A program made the translations under genes and the position numbers. The notes beneath the pieces are model-generated. The model was given only the letters and a program-made list of their open reading frames with translations. It had not been told where the DNA came from and did not search any database. Source: Staphylococcus warneri (GTDB taxonomy: Bacteria > Bacillota > Bacilli > Staphylococcales > Staphylococcaceae). Taken from it: a stretch of 64,000 nucleotides of DNA. The stretch spans positions 2,232,001-2,296,000 of the forward strand of contig NZ_LR134269.1 in NCBI RefSeq assembly GCF_900636385.1, given 5' to 3'. Shown piece after piece: positions 1 through 12,414 of the stretch; the stretch's first letter is position 1; each line of letters begins with the position of its first letter.

Positions 1-278
1 CTTTGATGTGATTTATTATTGTGCTGTGGTTTACGTTGTGGACGATCTTTCGCTTTTTTAATTGAAAGACTAATTTTGCCATCATCCGCGATTGAAAGTA
101 CTTTAACTTCTACTTCATCACCTAAAGATAAATGATCTTCCACATTTTCAACATAGTTGTCAGCCACTTCACTAATATGGACTAAGCCACTTTTTCCTTC
201 AGGTAACTCAACGAATGCACCGAATTTTTTAATACCAGTGACTTTACCTTTAAGCTTATTTCCTACTTCGATTGACAT
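1..278 (-). CDS. S1-domain RNA-binding protein (YabR/GSP13/CvfD type), 3' end outside window
   Basis: The reading frame opens with ATG at 276-278 and runs off the left edge, so only about 92 N-terminal codons are visible. Residues 1-72 form one S1 RNA-binding fold: an N-terminal strand MSIEVGNKLKG, then the hallmark KKFGAFVEL and SGLVHISE, then a C-terminal KISLSIKK strand. The remainder is a basic, Gln/Asn/His-rich tail. Single-S1 proteins of this kind (general stress protein 13, CvfD) associate with 30S ribosomes or mRNA. A GGAGG lies about 13 bases upstream of the ATG, which is a rather long spacing. It lies downstream of divIC on the same strand, the usual place for this gene in Firmicutes. 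Confidence 0.9.
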   Translation of the reverse strand, partial: MSIEVGNKLKGKVTGIKKFGAFVELPEGKSGLVHISEVADNYVENVEDHLSLGDEVEVKVLSIADDGKISLSIKKAKDRPQRKPQHNNKSHQ

Positions 279-380
279 ATTCTAAATAAATCCTCCCGAT
301 TTCATTCGATTTTAACTTTATTATATTCCTGTTGAAGCAATTTCACAATGCTATAATGCGATTATTTTATTTCTCTTTAA

Positions 381-779
381 TTAATTATTCTCATCTGAAG
401 ATTTAGCCTTAGAGGATTTATTATCATTTGGCAATCTAAAAATCACTTCGCCTTTATTACTTAAATAATAATCATCTCGCGCCACTTTTTCGATATAATC
501 TTTATCATTCAAATTATTTAGTTTTTCTTTCAATGCGATTTCTTCATCTTGTTGCTTTTGAAATTGCTCTTCTTTATGTTTTCTTTCGACTGCATCTTTT
601 TCGTTACTGTGTTTTTGGAAGACAAGCATAATGCATAATAAAATGATAATCGCTAGCATGATACCACCAAACAACGCGATTCTTCGACGTACTACACGCA
701 TCTTTTTACGTTGTCGTTGCTTTTTTTGGTTCTCTTTAGATGTATATTGATTACCGATATTTTCAACTTTATTATTCAT
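381..779 (-). CDS. divIC: Septum formation initiator DivIC (FtsB-like)
   Basis: A 132-residue bitopic membrane protein. It has a very basic cytoplasmic N-terminus (residues 1-33, rich in Lys/Arg/Gln), one transmembrane helix at about 34-53, then a Glu/Lys/Gln coiled coil (about 58-90) and a small extracellular tail with the ARDDYYLSNKGE motif typical of DivIC/FtsB. The family joins FtsL and DivIB (FtsQ) in the divisome core. It sits between rqcP and the S1-domain gene, the conserved yabO-divIC-yabR order of Firmicutes. The C-terminus is Ser/Lys/Asn-rich and probably disordered. The assignment is firm from length, topology and context. Confidence 0.93.
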   Translation of the reverse strand: MNNKVENIGNQYTSKENQKKQRQRKKMRVVRRRIALFGGIMLAIIILLCIMLVFQKHSNEKDAVERKHKEEQFQKQQDEEIALKEKLNNLNDKDYIEKVARDDYYLSNKGEVIFRLPNDNKSSKAKSSDENN

Positions 780-799
780 AGCTTGTCACCTCACTTTGT

Positions 800-1066
800 C
801 TATTCAGATTCATTAATACGCTCTTCTTTTACTAATTCATACATACCTTTAGCATTTTCTTTAGATGCATGTTCATTTAATCCGGTTACATTGACGGTTA
901 CAAGTTTTTGGCCGAAACGAATAACGAGTTCATCTCCAACTTTAACATCTGTACCTGCTTTTGCTACATTACCATTAATCGTAATACGTCCTTGGTCACT
1001 AATTTCCTTAGCTAATGTACGACGTTTAATTAATCTAGACACTTTTAAAAATTTATCTAATCTCAT
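800..1066 (-). CDS. rqcP: RqcP (YabO/Hsp15-like S4 domain protein)
   Basis: An 88-residue protein made almost entirely of an S4 RNA-binding fold. It starts MRLDKFLKVSRLIKRR, followed by the GRITINGNVAKAG turn and DELVIRFG strand of the family. RqcP (YabO) works with RqcH on stalled 50S-peptidyl-tRNA complexes to add C-terminal alanine tails in bacterial ribosome quality control. It overlaps the end of mazG by four bases, so the two are probably translationally coupled. The length matches the family (about 86-90 residues). Confidence 0.93.
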   Translation of the reverse strand: MRLDKFLKVSRLIKRRTLAKEISDQGRITINGNVAKAGTDVKVGDELVIRFGQKLVTVNVTGLNEHASKENAKGMYELVKEERINESE

Positions 1067-2253
1067 TGATGAGTCTCTCCTTGCTCTAAAAATTGTTTAA
1101 GAGCCACTTCGTCAAAATCTTTATTTTTTGTTTTATCATACAATGACATGAAATGGTCTGCAAATACTTTCTCGAATTTCACACGTGGTTTTTTACCTTC
1201 ATTAGATTTAGCAGTTGCCCATATCGTTTTTAAATCCTCTATGGATTCAGCAGATTCATCACTAAATATATGTGGGTGACGACGAATCATTTTAGCATTT
1301 AAACTTGCGACTACTTCTTTTAAATCAAAATAACCTTCTTTTTTACCGATACTTGTATGCAATAATACCTGTAATAGTATATCTCCTAATTCTTCCACCA
1401 TGTGCCAGTCGTCTTCATTATCAATAGCCTCAAATAGTTCAAACGTCTCTTCTAACAGATAACGTTTTAATGATTGATGTGTTTGAACTTTATCCCAAGG
1501 ACAACCTTTTTCATCATCAACAAGTAAATCAATCGTTTGTTCAGCAAAATTAAAATCATTATATAGTGATTCATTTGCTACTATTTTAGGCACAAAGACA
1601 CTTGTTAAATTATTAAAAGCAGTGTCAAAATGATCTAGCTCAAATAAAGCACATTCAGTTACTTGTGCTTCACCACTACGTGCACCTGTAACAATTTTTA
1701 CAATATGATCATCGGGATAACGTTCCATCAACGTCAACTTGATATCTGCTGCTACCATTGCGCTATATACTTGAGTTATCAAAGTATTAGTGCGAACATT
1801 TAGTTTCGCTTCTTCTAGTGCGGTACCATCTAGTAAGGTAAACCCATCATTAGGTTCAACTGCAACCGCTTCGAATACATCATCAATGAAGCTTTTTCCA
1901 CCTAATACCTTCACTTCTATATCCTCATTCTGATTATGATACGCCATTAACTTAGCAGTCGTCGTTTCAGCAACACGAGGATGTCCAGGCACAGCGTATA
2001 CAATATCCGATTGGTGTGCTTTATTAATCAACTGTTCTACAATATGATCGTAAACAGCTTCAAACTGATCATTTGCTTCGTATATATCATCAAAGCCCTC
2101 AAAATCAATTTCATTTTTAAGTGACTTAATTACAGGGTGTTCAAGAGTGCGTGCATATATTTTATCTTGCTTTTGAATAAATCGATATATACCTAAAGGC
2201 AAATCATCGATGTCATAGTTCCCTAAACCAATAATCGTAATCGTATGCGTCAT
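1063..2253 (-). CDS. mazG: MazG-family nucleotide pyrophosphohydrolase fused to a tetrapyrrole-methylase-like domain (YabN)
   Basis: A two-domain protein of 396 residues. Residues 1-210 resemble the SAM-dependent tetrapyrrole (corrin/porphyrin) methylase fold, starting with the nucleotide-binding GLGNYDIDDLPLG loop. Residues 245-390 are a MazG domain with the DLLVDDEKGCPWDKVQTH entry, the EExxE metal-binding helix (LLEETFELFEAI) and ELGDILLQVLLH. The MazG half hydrolyses non-canonical or excess NTPs; the role of the methylase-like half is not established in the family. The start overlaps the flippase stop by four bases (ATGA type). Confidence 0.92.
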   Translation of the reverse strand: MTHTITIIGLGNYDIDDLPLGIYRFIQKQDKIYARTLEHPVIKSLKNEIDFEGFDDIYEANDQFEAVYDHIVEQLINKAHQSDIVYAVPGHPRVAETTTAKLMAYHNQNEDIEVKVLGGKSFIDDVFEAVAVEPNDGFTLLDGTALEEAKLNVRTNTLITQVYSAMVAADIKLTLMERYPDDHIVKIVTGARSGEAQVTECALFELDHFDTAFNNLTSVFVPKIVANESLYNDFNFAEQTIDLLVDDEKGCPWDKVQTHQSLKRYLLEETFELFEAIDNEDDWHMVEELGDILLQVLLHTSIGKKEGYFDLKEVVASLNAKMIRRHPHIFSDESAESIEDLKTIWATAKSNEGKKPRVKFEKVFADHFMSLYDKTKNKDFDEVALKQFLEQGETHQ

Positions 2254-3779
2254 GAACGTCTTCCTTTCTTAAAGTGATATAACTTGTCTCCTAAAGGTAA
2301 AAATTTCAATTCCCTATAACTTAGGACATTAAAAATACCGACGTATATCATAAATACACCTACACCAACTATGGCACTGATTAATAAAGATATTAATCCA
2401 ATTAAACGTCCGCTAGAAGGTAAGATAGTCATCATCAGTTGGACAATAACTGACATTATAAACAACCCGCCTACTAATTTTATAATAAATTTGTTCATTT
2501 GATTAAAATGATAAGATTTCAAGACGGCGCGGTGAAGTATACTCGCAAAAATAATCAACGATAATACTGTACTTATACTAGCGCCTAAAATGTGAAGTTG
2601 ATATATGAAAACTATATTGAATATAGCTTTAGATAATAAACCTAATGTAAAGCCAATCACTATCGGTTTGATTTGATTGAGTACTTGTAATAATGCAATA
2701 TCCATCATAATCAATGATACACCAATAACCGTCAACATATAAACGCATAACGTTACTGTCTCGCTATCTGTCTTGAAAAACACTTTATTCATAAGCGGTA
2801 AGACATTCATCAAACCAATGCCTGCTGCCGAACTAATCAATATTGTAATTTTTAATGAGGCGTTCGCATATCTATACATTTGAATCGATTGCTTATTTTG
2901 AATGGCTTCGGTTAATAAAGGAATTAGGACAAAACTAAACGTTGTTGTTACAATTAAGCCTATTTGAATAAAAGAAGCCCCTCTATCATATACACCTTTT
3001 TGTTTAATAGCCTCTTCAAATGGCAGGCCTGTCATTTTCAAAGTATGGATGACAGTAAAACTATCTGCGACTTGCCACAAAATAACAATTAACTGACTCA
3101 AAGCAAAAATAAGAATAGCAATAAGTAACTGGGTCCATTGAATTTTGGTTCCTTTAGAAGCTAATTTCAACTTAAACGGTCGTTTAGATACTAGATAAAG
3201 TGTTGAACCTAAAAATCCGATTGAAGAAGCAATGATTGATAACGAGCCAGCTTGGTATATCGTCCAATGTTGTGTCAAAAATAGGAAAATAGCTACCATA
3301 ATAAATCCCACTCGAATGAATTGTTCTATAACCTGGGAAATAGCTGGCACATTCATTTCTTGTCTAGATTGAAAATATCCTCTTAATACACCTAACACAC
3401 CAACAAATGCGAAACTAAAACTAGCCATTCTAATCATAGGTGCTAAATGTCCATCACCCATTAAGCGGGAAATAATGCCTGCACTCGCAAATACAACTAA
3501 ACATATACCAATACCTACACTTTGTATAATAAGTAGCACTTTAGAATAGTATTGTGAACGGTGGTCCAAACCTAAGTTTTGCGTCACTGCACTTGGAATA
3601 GCATTCATAGATAAAATCATACCTAAAGCAACAATAGGATAAACTTGTTGATAAGCATACAATCCTTCATCACCAAGTATATTTTGATAGGGTACTCTAT
3701 ATATCGCACTTAATACTTTAACGATGACTAACGCAAGCGTTAATATCACTACACCATTAAATGCCGCTTTATGCTTCAT
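2250..3779 (-). CDS. SpoVB/MurJ-like polysaccharide flippase of the MOP superfamily
   Basis: A 509-residue polytopic membrane protein with about 14 hydrophobic segments. It opens with [39 protein letters not shown], here broken up: the KVLSAIYR...PYQNILG pattern is typical of SpoVB/YabM-type exporters. Such proteins flip lipid-linked wall precursors (lipid II or oligosaccharide-lipids). The start lies inside the 3' end of mfd (11-base overlap) and the end overlaps mazG, so mfd, this gene and mazG look co-transcribed. It could be a lipid II flippase or a paralogue for another polymer; sequence alone does not decide. Confidence 0.88.
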   Translation of the reverse strand: MKHKAAFNGVVILTLALVIVKVLSAIYRVPYQNILGDEGLYAYQQVYPIVALGMILSMNAIPSAVTQNLGLDHRSQYYSKVLLIIQSVGIGICLVVFASAGIISRLMGDGHLAPMIRMASFSFAFVGVLGVLRGYFQSRQEMNVPAISQVIEQFIRVGFIMVAIFLFLTQHWTIYQAGSLSIIASSIGFLGSTLYLVSKRPFKLKLASKGTKIQWTQLLIAILIFALSQLIVILWQVADSFTVIHTLKMTGLPFEEAIKQKGVYDRGASFIQIGLIVTTTFSFVLIPLLTEAIQNKQSIQMYRYANASLKITILISSAAGIGLMNVLPLMNKVFFKTDSETVTLCVYMLTVIGVSLIMMDIALLQVLNQIKPIVIGFTLGLLSKAIFNIVFIYQLHILGASISTVLSLIIFASILHRAVLKSYHFNQMNKFIIKLVGGLFIMSVIVQLMMTILPSSGRLIGLISLLISAIVGVGVFMIYVGIFNVLSYRELKFLPLGDKLYHFKKGRRS

Positions 3780-6700
3780 CTTTAATGCTCATACTTTCTT
3801 CAATACATTTCACTAAGAATTTTAAGTTGTCTAGCCATTGTTTAGATTTAGTGAGTGTCACTTTCATTGCACCATTCTCTACGCCGACCTTCATCGTTCT
3901 TCCAAGCGGTTGTGTATTTTTAAATAATGCCTCTCCGTCAATATCAGCAGTTGATTTCTCAGATAAGAATATTTGAATTTGTTTACCCATATCTTTAATT
4001 TTTGTAATACCTGCATGAAGTGCATGCGTTTTGATTTCTACAATATCTAATAAACGTTCAACTTCAGTTGGATAATCGTTGAAGCGATCGATGAGTTCAT
4101 CTTTAATATCCATGAGTTGATCTTCTGTTTCCACTTTGCGTAGTTTTTTATAAATTTCAATTTTAGCTTGTTCATTTTGAATATATTCCGCCGGTAAATA
4201 GGCATCTAAATTCAGTTCGACTTCTACATCAGGAACATCTGGCGCTTCCTCTTTGATACCCCGTTTTTCATTGACCGCTTCTTCAAGCATTTGAGAGTAT
4301 AAGTCGAAACCAACTGAATCTATAAATCCATGTTGTTGTTTCCCAAGTAAATTACCTGCCCCTCTAATATTCAAGTCGCGCATCGCTATTTTAAATCCTG
4401 AACCTAATTCGGTAAATTCTTTAATGGCTTGTAGTCTTTCCTCAGCTGTTTCATTTAATACCTTATTTGCAGGATGAAGGAAATAAGCATACCCTATTCT
4501 ACTTGAACGACCTACACGTCCACGTAATTGGTACAATTGACTTAAACCGAAGCGATCCGCTTCTTCAATAATCAATGTATTCGCATTTGGTACATCGACA
4601 CCAGTTTCAATGATTGTCGTAGTCACTAAGATATCGTATTCATGATTGATGAAACTGAGCATTGTTTCCTCTAAATCTCGTTCAGTCATTTGTCCATGTG
4701 CGACAGCTATGTTGGCATCTGGCATTAACATTTGAAGTTGCTCTCTCTTTTCATAGATGGACTGAACTTTATTATATAAATAGAATACTTGACCATCACG
4801 AGATAGTTCTCGTTCTAATGCTTCTTTAATAAAGTTGGTATTTTGTTCTAAAACATAAGTTTGCACTGGGAAACGATTTTCAGGTGGTGTTTCGATGACT
4901 GATAAATCACGCACACCAAGCATACTCATATGCAATGTTCTTGGTATCGGCGTAGCTGTTAACGTTAACACATCTACATTATTTTTCAGCGTCTTAATTC
5001 TTTCTTTATGACGCACACCAAAACGTTGTTCTTCATCGACAATGAGTAAGCCTAAATCTTTGTAATGGATATCCTTACCTAATAACTTATGTGTACCTAC
5101 AACAATATCTACATAACCAGATTTGAGTCCTTCTTTAGTTTCTTTCACTTCTTTAGTTGAGCGGAATCTACTAATCAATTGAATTTCAACTGGAAAATCT
5201 TGCATACGTTCAATTAATGTTTCGTAATGTTGTTGAGCTAATATCGTCGTAGGTACAAGGAATGCGACCTGTTTACCTTCCATGACAGCTTTGAAAGCGG
5301 CACGAACAGCAACCTCAGTCTTACCATAACCTACATCACCACATAATAAGCGATCCATTGGACGTTCACGTTCCATGTCCCCTTTTATTTCATCAATAGA
5401 TTTACTTTGGTCTGGTGTTAGCTCATATGGGAAGTCTAATTCAAACGTAGACTGTTCTTCAGTGTCTGGACCAAATTGATAGCCAACTGACATTTCTCTT
5501 TGTTTATATAAATCGATTAATTCATCTGCTATGTCTTCAACACTTTGTTGAACTTTAGCTTTCGTCTTTTTCCATTCAGTTCCACCTAGTTTATTTAAGC
5601 GAGGTGATTTGTCTTCGGAAGCAACATATTTTTGAACTTGATCCATTTGATCAACCGGAACGAACAATTGGTCTGTACCTTTGTACTGTAACTTGATATA
5701 GTCCCTATGTTGTTCTCCAACTTCTAAAGTTTCTACACCTAAATATCGTCCTACACCGTGATGAACGTGAACAACATAATCTCCAACATTTAAATCTTGG
5801 TATGACTTAATTTTTTCTGCATTCGACATTGTTTTAGTACGTTTACGTTGCTTTTTCTGCTTGGTCTTAAATAATTCCCTTTCTGTAATAACCACTAACT
5901 GCATATAGGGTAATTCAAAACCTTCAGACAGACTGCCTTCTACAACAACTGCTTGGCCACTTGTTGAAGCCTGATCAATATGTGTTACGACTGGTATATG
6001 CATTTCATTAAGCATTGATTGTATACGTTCAACCTTCGTCTCTGTTTCGACCAATACTACAATCGCATAGTCATTATGGATAAATCTTTGGAACTCTGAA
6101 CGCATAATGTCGTATTGACCATAGAACTGCTGTACTGGTTTACATGAGAATTTAATAATATGATCTAATTCAACAGGCATTGAAGAAGTGAAAAGTGTAA
6201 AATAAGCCACAGGTCGTTCTTCTAATAAAGTTTCAAAGCCATCATATTGCATAAAACTTTGACCAATAAATCCATTACCACTTTCAATTAAGTTATTAAT
6301 AAAATCATCAACTTCAGTCGTTAACGTTTCTTCTGTTTCTTTAATACGATTATATTCATCAACAGCTATCACAACATCATTCGCAAAATAATCAATAATC
6401 GTTGATGGTTGGTCATACATAAATGCCACTAATCGTCGTAATAATTGATGATCAAAGAACGTAGATTCAAAAAGTTTGAAACTTTCATATGTCTCTTTTA
6501 AGTCATTTCTCACAGATTTTTCAATTTTTGGTCTTGTATCTTCATAAGCGGTCTTTAATTGTGTTTGTAGATGATTAATCACTTCATCAGTAATAATATA
6601 GTCACTTGCCGTAGTAATTTCTACTGATTCTAAGTTATCGTTAGAGCGTTGTGTTTCCACATCGAAATCACGAATTGAATCTATTTCTGTATCAAATAAT

Positions 6701-7278
6701 TCAATTCTAACAGGGGCTCCAATTAAAGGATAAATATCTATAATGCCACCTCTAAGTGAGAATTCACCAATGTGAGAAACAACACTTTCTCTACGATATC
6801 CCATATTGACTAATTTATTCAGAAAATCGTCAACATCCATATCATCACCAACATTTAACGTCATTTGATGATTGCGCCACATTTCTACTGGTGTTAACCA
6901 CTTTTTCAATCCATTTAACGGAACAATAAATAACCCTTTTTCCCCATGAGCAAGAGCGGTTAGCGTTCTAACACGCTCACTCATAAGTTGAGGGCTTTGT
7001 GTAGAAAATTCTTCGGTCATGATATCTTGAACTGGGTATTTATAAATTTCTTCACCACTGACATATTGTAATATATCCGCTTCGATTTTATCTGCTTGAT
7101 ACAGATTATTAGTTACTAACAACATTTGTTTTTGATCAGCTAAATATTTTTCAGCAATAATGGTTGCTTTTGCTGAAGGTGATAGACCCGTAACTAAAAT
7201 ATTATCTTGGCCAAAAACCTGGTCTAATTCCTGAAAACGTTTATCTTCTTTTACATAATTAGAAATAACTTGTCTCAA
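3769..7278 (-). CDS. mfd: Transcription-repair coupling factor Mfd
   Basis: A protein of 1169 residues, the normal length for Mfd. The N-terminal third is the UvrB-homology region. The centre (about 480-550) is the RNA polymerase interaction domain with [18 protein letters not shown]. The motor has Walker [19 protein letters not shown] (about residues 645-662), a DEEQRFG box and the helicase motif VI region QLRGRVGRS. The C-terminal TRCF domain follows. Mfd removes RNA polymerase stalled at lesions and recruits UvrA. It overlaps pth by four bases upstream and the flippase gene by 11 bases downstream. Confidence 0.97.
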   Translation of the reverse strand: MRQVISNYVKEDKRFQELDQVFGQDNILVTGLSPSAKATIIAEKYLADQKQMLLVTNNLYQADKIEADILQYVSGEEIYKYPVQDIMTEEFSTQSPQLMSERVRTLTALAHGEKGLFIVPLNGLKKWLTPVEMWRNHQMTLNVGDDMDVDDFLNKLVNMGYRRESVVSHIGEFSLRGGIIDIYPLIGAPVRIELFDTEIDSIRDFDVETQRSNDNLESVEITTASDYIITDEVINHLQTQLKTAYEDTRPKIEKSVRNDLKETYESFKLFESTFFDHQLLRRLVAFMYDQPSTIIDYFANDVVIAVDEYNRIKETEETLTTEVDDFINNLIESGNGFIGQSFMQYDGFETLLEERPVAYFTLFTSSMPVELDHIIKFSCKPVQQFYGQYDIMRSEFQRFIHNDYAIVVLVETETKVERIQSMLNEMHIPVVTHIDQASTSGQAVVVEGSLSEGFELPYMQLVVITERELFKTKQKKQRKRTKTMSNAEKIKSYQDLNVGDYVVHVHHGVGRYLGVETLEVGEQHRDYIKLQYKGTDQLFVPVDQMDQVQKYVASEDKSPRLNKLGGTEWKKTKAKVQQSVEDIADELIDLYKQREMSVGYQFGPDTEEQSTFELDFPYELTPDQSKSIDEIKGDMERERPMDRLLCGDVGYGKTEVAVRAAFKAVMEGKQVAFLVPTTILAQQHYETLIERMQDFPVEIQLISRFRSTKEVKETKEGLKSGYVDIVVGTHKLLGKDIHYKDLGLLIVDEEQRFGVRHKERIKTLKNNVDVLTLTATPIPRTLHMSMLGVRDLSVIETPPENRFPVQTYVLEQNTNFIKEALERELSRDGQVFYLYNKVQSIYEKREQLQMLMPDANIAVAHGQMTERDLEETMLSFINHEYDILVTTTIIETGVDVPNANTLIIEEADRFGLSQLYQLRGRVGRSSRIGYAYFLHPANKVLNETAEERLQAIKEFTELGSGFKIAMRDLNIRGAGNLLGKQQHGFIDSVGFDLYSQMLEEAVNEKRGIKEEAPDVPDVEVELNLDAYLPAEYIQNEQAKIEIYKKLRKVETEDQLMDIKDELIDRFNDYPTEVERLLDIVEIKTHALHAGITKIKDMGKQIQIFLSEKSTADIDGEALFKNTQPLGRTMKVGVENGAMKVTLTKSKQWLDNLKFLVKCIEESMSIKDEA

Positions 7279-7847
7279 TTCACTTCACCATTATATTCAT
7301 TCATCACATTGTCAAATCGAGATGTTTCAATGAATGCTTCTACAGCATTAGCTGAATGTTCAATAACTTTCTCCATTGTAGTCATTTCTTCTTTAGAAAA
7401 ACGTTGAAGTACATAATCAGGAACAGACATACCATTCGTTGGTCGACCAACACCAATACGAATTCTCTTAAATTGGTCAGTGCCAAGCATTTTGATAATT
7501 GATTTCATACCATTATGACCGCCTGCACTACCTTTTTGACGTAAACGTACTTGTCCTTGTTCTAAGTCTAAATCGTCATATAATACAATTAAATCGTCTA
7601 CGTCAATATTGTAGTAATCCATCAATGGTGCTACAGCTTCACCAGACAAGTTCATCATTGTCATAGGTTCAATAAGCAGAACTTTGTCACCATTCATCCT
7701 TTCAATTGTATATGCACCTTTGAATTTTTGTTTATCCAAGGTGAAATTATGTCGTTCTAGTATATAGTCAATGACTTCGAAGCCAATATTGTGTCTTGTT
7801 AATTCAAATCGTTTACCAATATTCCCAAGACCTACAATACATTTCAT
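7275..7847 (-). CDS. pth: Peptidyl-tRNA hydrolase
   Basis: A 190-residue enzyme of the bacterial Pth family, which releases peptides from peptidyl-tRNA that drops off ribosomes. Visible motifs are [15 protein letters not shown], the catalytic His region [11 protein letters not shown] (His about residue 19-20), [19 protein letters not shown] and [12 protein letters not shown]. The glycine loop reads NIG rather than the commoner NPG, a variation I believe occurs in staphylococci. The four-base overlap with mfd implies coupling, as in other Firmicutes. Confidence 0.96.
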   Translation of the reverse strand: MKCIVGLGNIGKRFELTRHNIGFEVIDYILERHNFTLDKQKFKGAYTIERMNGDKVLLIEPMTMMNLSGEAVAPLMDYYNIDVDDLIVLYDDLDLEQGQVRLRQKGSAGGHNGMKSIIKMLGTDQFKRIRIGVGRPTNGMSVPDYVLQRFSKEEMTTMEKVIEHSANAVEAFIETSRFDNVMNEYNGEVN

Positions 7848-7993
7848 ATGTCGTTACCTCCATGTTTATTCTTTATTTATTAAGTGACTTCTTTAATTTA
7901 CATACTCAATCATTTCATTTATCTGTCATTTTACGTATGCTTTATCTCCTAATATCTTAGCCACAAATTTATAATCATCCCCTATAATAACAC

Positions 7994-8028
7994 AAAAAGC
8001 ACTATGCTTATTAGTATAAGCATAGTGC
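7994..8028 (-). terminator. Rho-independent terminator of rplY
   Basis: On the minus strand a 13-bp perfect stem (GCACTATGCTTAT with its complement ATAAGCATAGTGC, loop ACTA) is followed by TTTTTGTG. It lies about 50 bases after the rplY stop and isolates rplY from pth. Confidence 0.9.
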
Positions 8029-8080
8029 CCGTTAAGAAAGTTAAGAAACTTTATAAAACCTTATTCGTTAAAATAAAATC

Positions 8081-8743
8081 TTATTCTTCTTCTTTATTTT
8101 CTTCTTCTTCGTCGTCGTTTTCTTCACCAACACGTTCAGGTTCTTCAGTAGCTGCTTCGCCTTCCATAGCTTCTACTTCTTCTTCAGTAGGCTCATCTGT
8201 TGGAGGTACTACAGTTACGATAGAATCTTCTGGTTCGTTTTCAATAGTGAAGTCACCAGATACTTTAATATCAGCAACTGAATAGCTATCGTTGATATTT
8301 AATTCAGTGATATCAACTTCAATTACTTCTGGGATATTATCTGGAGTTGCAGTAACTTCTAAGTTGAATAATGGTTGTTCAACTACGCCGCCTTCTTTAG
8401 CGCCTACTGCTTCACCAACTAATTGAACTGGTACTTCTACAGTACGTTCTTCAGTCATGTTGATAGCTAAGAAATCGATATGAGTGATTTGGTTTTTCAA
8501 TGGATCATATTGATAATCTGATACCATTACTTTGATTGATTTAGAACCAACACCTAATTCGATAACACCGTTACGTCCTACTTCACGGATAACTTTGATA
8601 AATTCAACTTCATCAACTTTAACTGAAGTATTTTTTGTTCCGTAACCATATACAACTGCAGGTACTTTACCAGCGTTTCTTAATTGTTTAAGGTCAGAAC
8701 GTGTTTGTTTACCTTGACGGATGATTGACTTTAATGAAGTCAT
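8081..8743 (-). CDS. rplY: 50S ribosomal protein L25 (CTC family, long form)
   Basis: A 220-residue protein of the L25/TL5/CTC family, which binds 5S rRNA; CTC in B. subtilis is a general stress protein. Residues 1-95 are the L25 domain ([26 protein letters not shown]), 96-185 the CTC C-terminal beta domain, and the last 30 residues are an acidic Glu/Asp tail. I start at the ATG at 8741-8743, because AAAGGTGG stands just upstream; an in-frame ATG at 8761 would lack this. It has its own consensus promoter and a strong terminator, so it is probably monocistronic. Its leader contains a short GAGCTC/GAGC hairpin of unknown role. Confidence 0.95.
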   Translation of the reverse strand: MTSLKSIIRQGKQTRSDLKQLRNAGKVPAVVYGYGTKNTSVKVDEVEFIKVIREVGRNGVIELGVGSKSIKVMVSDYQYDPLKNQITHIDFLAINMTEERTVEVPVQLVGEAVGAKEGGVVEQPLFNLEVTATPDNIPEVIEVDITELNINDSYSVADIKVSGDFTIENEPEDSIVTVVPPTDEPTEEEVEAMEGEAATEEPERVGEENDDEEEENKEEE

Positions 8744-8851
8744 TCTATTTCCACCTTTCATTTTTCGCTCTTTTACGAGCTCCTCACTTACCCATCAACA
8801 TCATTCGTTGCTTGCAAGTGTTTATTTATTCGTATAATCACGAACGAATGT

Positions 8852-8880
8852 ATTATACACGCTTATATTGCTTTCGTCAA
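8852..8880 (-). promoter_or_regulatory. Sigma-A type promoter of rplY
   Basis: On the minus strand TTGACG (8875-8880) and TATAAT (8852-8857) are separated by exactly 17 bases. This near-consensus promoter sits just after the prs stop codon and gives an rplY leader of about 100 bases. Confidence 0.8.
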
Positions 8881-8895
8881 ACTCATTTAACAATT

Positions 8896-9861
8896 TTAGT
8901 CGAATAATACACTTACTGATTCTCTTTCGTATACTCGGATAATGGCTTTACCAATTAAACCAGCAACTGAAAGTTCTTTAGTATTTGTAGGTTTGCGACT
9001 TTCTTCTAATTGAATTGAATTTGTTACGATAAGTTCTTTAATAGCTGAATTCTCTATACGTTCTTTAGCTGGACCTGATAATACAGGGTGTGTACAACAT
9101 GCATATACTTCTTTAGCACCTTTATCTTTTAATGCTTGTGCTGCTAATGTAATAGTTCCAGCTGTATCAATAATATCATCAATAATAATGGCTGTTCTGC
9201 CCTCAATATCGCCCACAATATTCATTACTTCAGCTACGTTTGGTTTAGGACGACGTTTATCAATAATTGCAATTGGAGTTTTTAAAATGTCTGCCAATTT
9301 ACGTGCTCTTGTTACACCACCATGGTCAGGAGAAACAACAACACATTCTTCTGGATTAATGGCAGGATCATTTTGGAAATGTTGCGCTAAAATAGGTACG
9401 CCCATTAAATGATCAATTGGAATATCAAAGAAACCTTGGATTTGAGGTGCATGTAAATCTAAAGCAATCATGCGATTAGCCCCTGCAGTTTCAATTAAAT
9501 TAGCTACTAACTTAGCAGTAATCGGTTCACGACTACGTGCTTTTCTGTCTTGACGAGCATACCCATAATAAGGTACTACGATGTTAATATTTGCCGCTGA
9601 TGCACGTTTACAAGCGTCAATCATAATAAGTAATTCCATTAGATGTAGATTAACTGGGTATGAAGTAGGTTGGATAATAAAAACATCGCAACCACGAATA
9701 CTTTCTTCGATATTGATTTGAATTTCTCCATCACTGAAACGCTTAACAGAACACTTACCTAATTCAATCCCTACATGATCTGCAACTTCCTGTGCTAAAG
9801 GTTCATTACCTTTGAGTGAAAAGATCTTTAGCGATGAATTCTTATATTCATTATTTAACAT
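8896..9861 (-). CDS. prs: Ribose-phosphate pyrophosphokinase (PRPP synthase)
   Basis: The 321-residue enzyme makes PRPP from ribose 5-phosphate and ATP, feeding purine, pyrimidine, His and Trp synthesis. It shows the class I features: [13 protein letters not shown] near the start, [10 protein letters not shown] in the ATP-binding flexible loop region, the catalytic KRRPKPN loop, and the PRPP-binding motif [11 protein letters not shown] (about residues 219-229). It lies downstream of glmU on the same strand, the classical glmU-prs order, with a gap of about 100 bases. Confidence 0.97.
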   Translation of the reverse strand: MLNNEYKNSSLKIFSLKGNEPLAQEVADHVGIELGKCSVKRFSDGEIQINIEESIRGCDVFIIQPTSYPVNLHLMELLIMIDACKRASAANINIVVPYYGYARQDRKARSREPITAKLVANLIETAGANRMIALDLHAPQIQGFFDIPIDHLMGVPILAQHFQNDPAINPEECVVVSPDHGGVTRARKLADILKTPIAIIDKRRPKPNVAEVMNIVGDIEGRTAIIIDDIIDTAGTITLAAQALKDKGAKEVYACCTHPVLSGPAKERIENSAIKELIVTNSIQLEESRKPTNTKELSVAGLIGKAIIRVYERESVSVLFD

Positions 9862-9964
9862 TTATAGTCCTCCAATTATTTACTTACACAACTACTATTA
9901 TATAGAAAATTAAACTTGATTACTATGCCAAAGTCTAAATACTAATTTTACATATTCATTTCAG

Positions 9965-11396
<1,432 letters not shown>

Positions 11397-11585
11397 CATA
11401 TAACCTACCAAGTCTTAATCACCCAATCATATGACTATTTAATATTTTTATTATATGCAGGATGACTCGATTTATTTAAATTCATATTTATTACTTTTGA
11501 CAAATCGCGTTCAAAATTGGAGAAATCAATTCAACTTAATGAGAAAAGGGGGATTAGGGGCTCATTTAAAAGATGACGAAAATGT

Positions 11586-11622
11586 AAAAACAGAGTCAAC
11601 ACATACTGTTATGTCGACTCTG
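11586..11622 (-). terminator. Terminator after spoVG
   Basis: On the minus strand CAGAGTCGACATAACAG folds on ATGTGTTGACTCTG, giving a 12-bp-class stem followed by TTTTT. It lies about 20 bases beyond the spoVG stop. Confidence 0.85.
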
Positions 11623-11639
11623 CAATGTAATTTTTATAT

Positions 11640-11951
11640 TTAAGCTTCGTTAGATTCGTCAGACTCGCCTGATGTAGCATTTTTATCTGGAATCACTTCA
11701 TCAGTTTCATCATATACTTTCATCACTGCATCTTGAATCTCTTGTCTCATGTCTGAGTTGATTGGATGCGCGATATCGCGGAATTCACCATCTGGTGTAC
11801 GTTTACTTGGCATTGCGACGAATAGACCTGAATTTCCTTCAATCACACGTAAATCGTGGATTACGAATGCCTCGTCTAGCGTGATAGAAACAAGTGCTTT
11901 CATTCTACCATCTGTATCTATTTTTCTAAGTCTTACATCTGTCACTTTCAT
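11640..11951 (-). CDS. spoVG: SpoVG nucleic-acid-binding regulator
   Basis: A 103-residue SpoVG protein: [19 protein letters not shown], an [21 protein letters not shown] strand pair (broken here only by description) and [18 protein letters not shown]. SpoVG binds DNA and RNA and affects capsule, virulence and antibiotic resistance in staphylococci. The C-terminal 20 residues are acidic and Ser-rich. A GGGGGG ribosome site lies 11 bases before the ATG. It follows ridA and purR, the usual purR-yabJ-spoVG order; in S. aureus yabJ-spoVG is SigB-controlled, but I could not identify a clear SigB site here. Confidence 0.96.
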   Translation of the reverse strand: MKVTDVRLRKIDTDGRMKALVSITLDEAFVIHDLRVIEGNSGLFVAMPSKRTPDGEFRDIAHPINSDMRQEIQDAVMKVYDETDEVIPDKNATSGESDESNEA

Positions 11952-12023
11952 GTAGTGAGCCCCCCTAGTATATCTTTGTTTTATTAGAAGCTTGACAATT
12001 GCTTAAAAGAAAAATTATATCCT

Positions 12024-12398
12024 TTATTTAACTTTACTAATCAATTCAATTTCTACTTTAACATCTTTAGGTAGTCGCGCTACTTCGACACAACTACGTG
12101 CTGGTTGATGTTTATCAAAATAATTTCCATATACCTCATTTATATATTGAAAATCATTCATATCAGAAATAAAAATAGTTGCTTTAACAACATTTTCTAA
12201 ATCTGAACCTGCTTCTTTAAGTACCACAGATAAATTTTCTAAAACTTGTTTAGTTTGATCTTTTACATCATCGCTTACAATTTCCCCTTCTAAATTAAGT
12301 GGAATTTGACCTGATGTGTATACTAGACCATTTACTACTGTAGCATGTGAATAAGGTCCTAATGCTTCCGGTGCTTTGTTTGTGTTAATAATTTCCAT
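12024..12398 (-). CDS. ridA: RidA (YabJ) enamine/imine deaminase
   Basis: A 124-residue protein of the YjgF/YER057c/UK114 family. The family motifs [24 protein letters not shown] and the C-terminal [18 protein letters not shown] are intact, including the conserved Arg that binds the substrate carboxylate. RidA hydrolyses reactive 2-aminoacrylate and related enamines produced by PLP enzymes. It is 16 bases downstream of purR, so co-transcribed. Confidence 0.95.
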   Translation of the reverse strand: MEIINTNKAPEALGPYSHATVVNGLVYTSGQIPLNLEGEIVSDDVKDQTKQVLENLSVVLKEAGSDLENVVKATIFISDMNDFQYINEVYGNYFDKHQPARSCVEVARLPKDVKVEIELISKVK

Positions 12399-12414
12399 GA
12401 TGTGATTCGCTCCT

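Noticed and set aside
11455..11643. 62-codon plus-strand frame between glmU and spoVG
   Set aside because: It runs through the spoVG terminator, has no good ribosome site and no recognisable domain.
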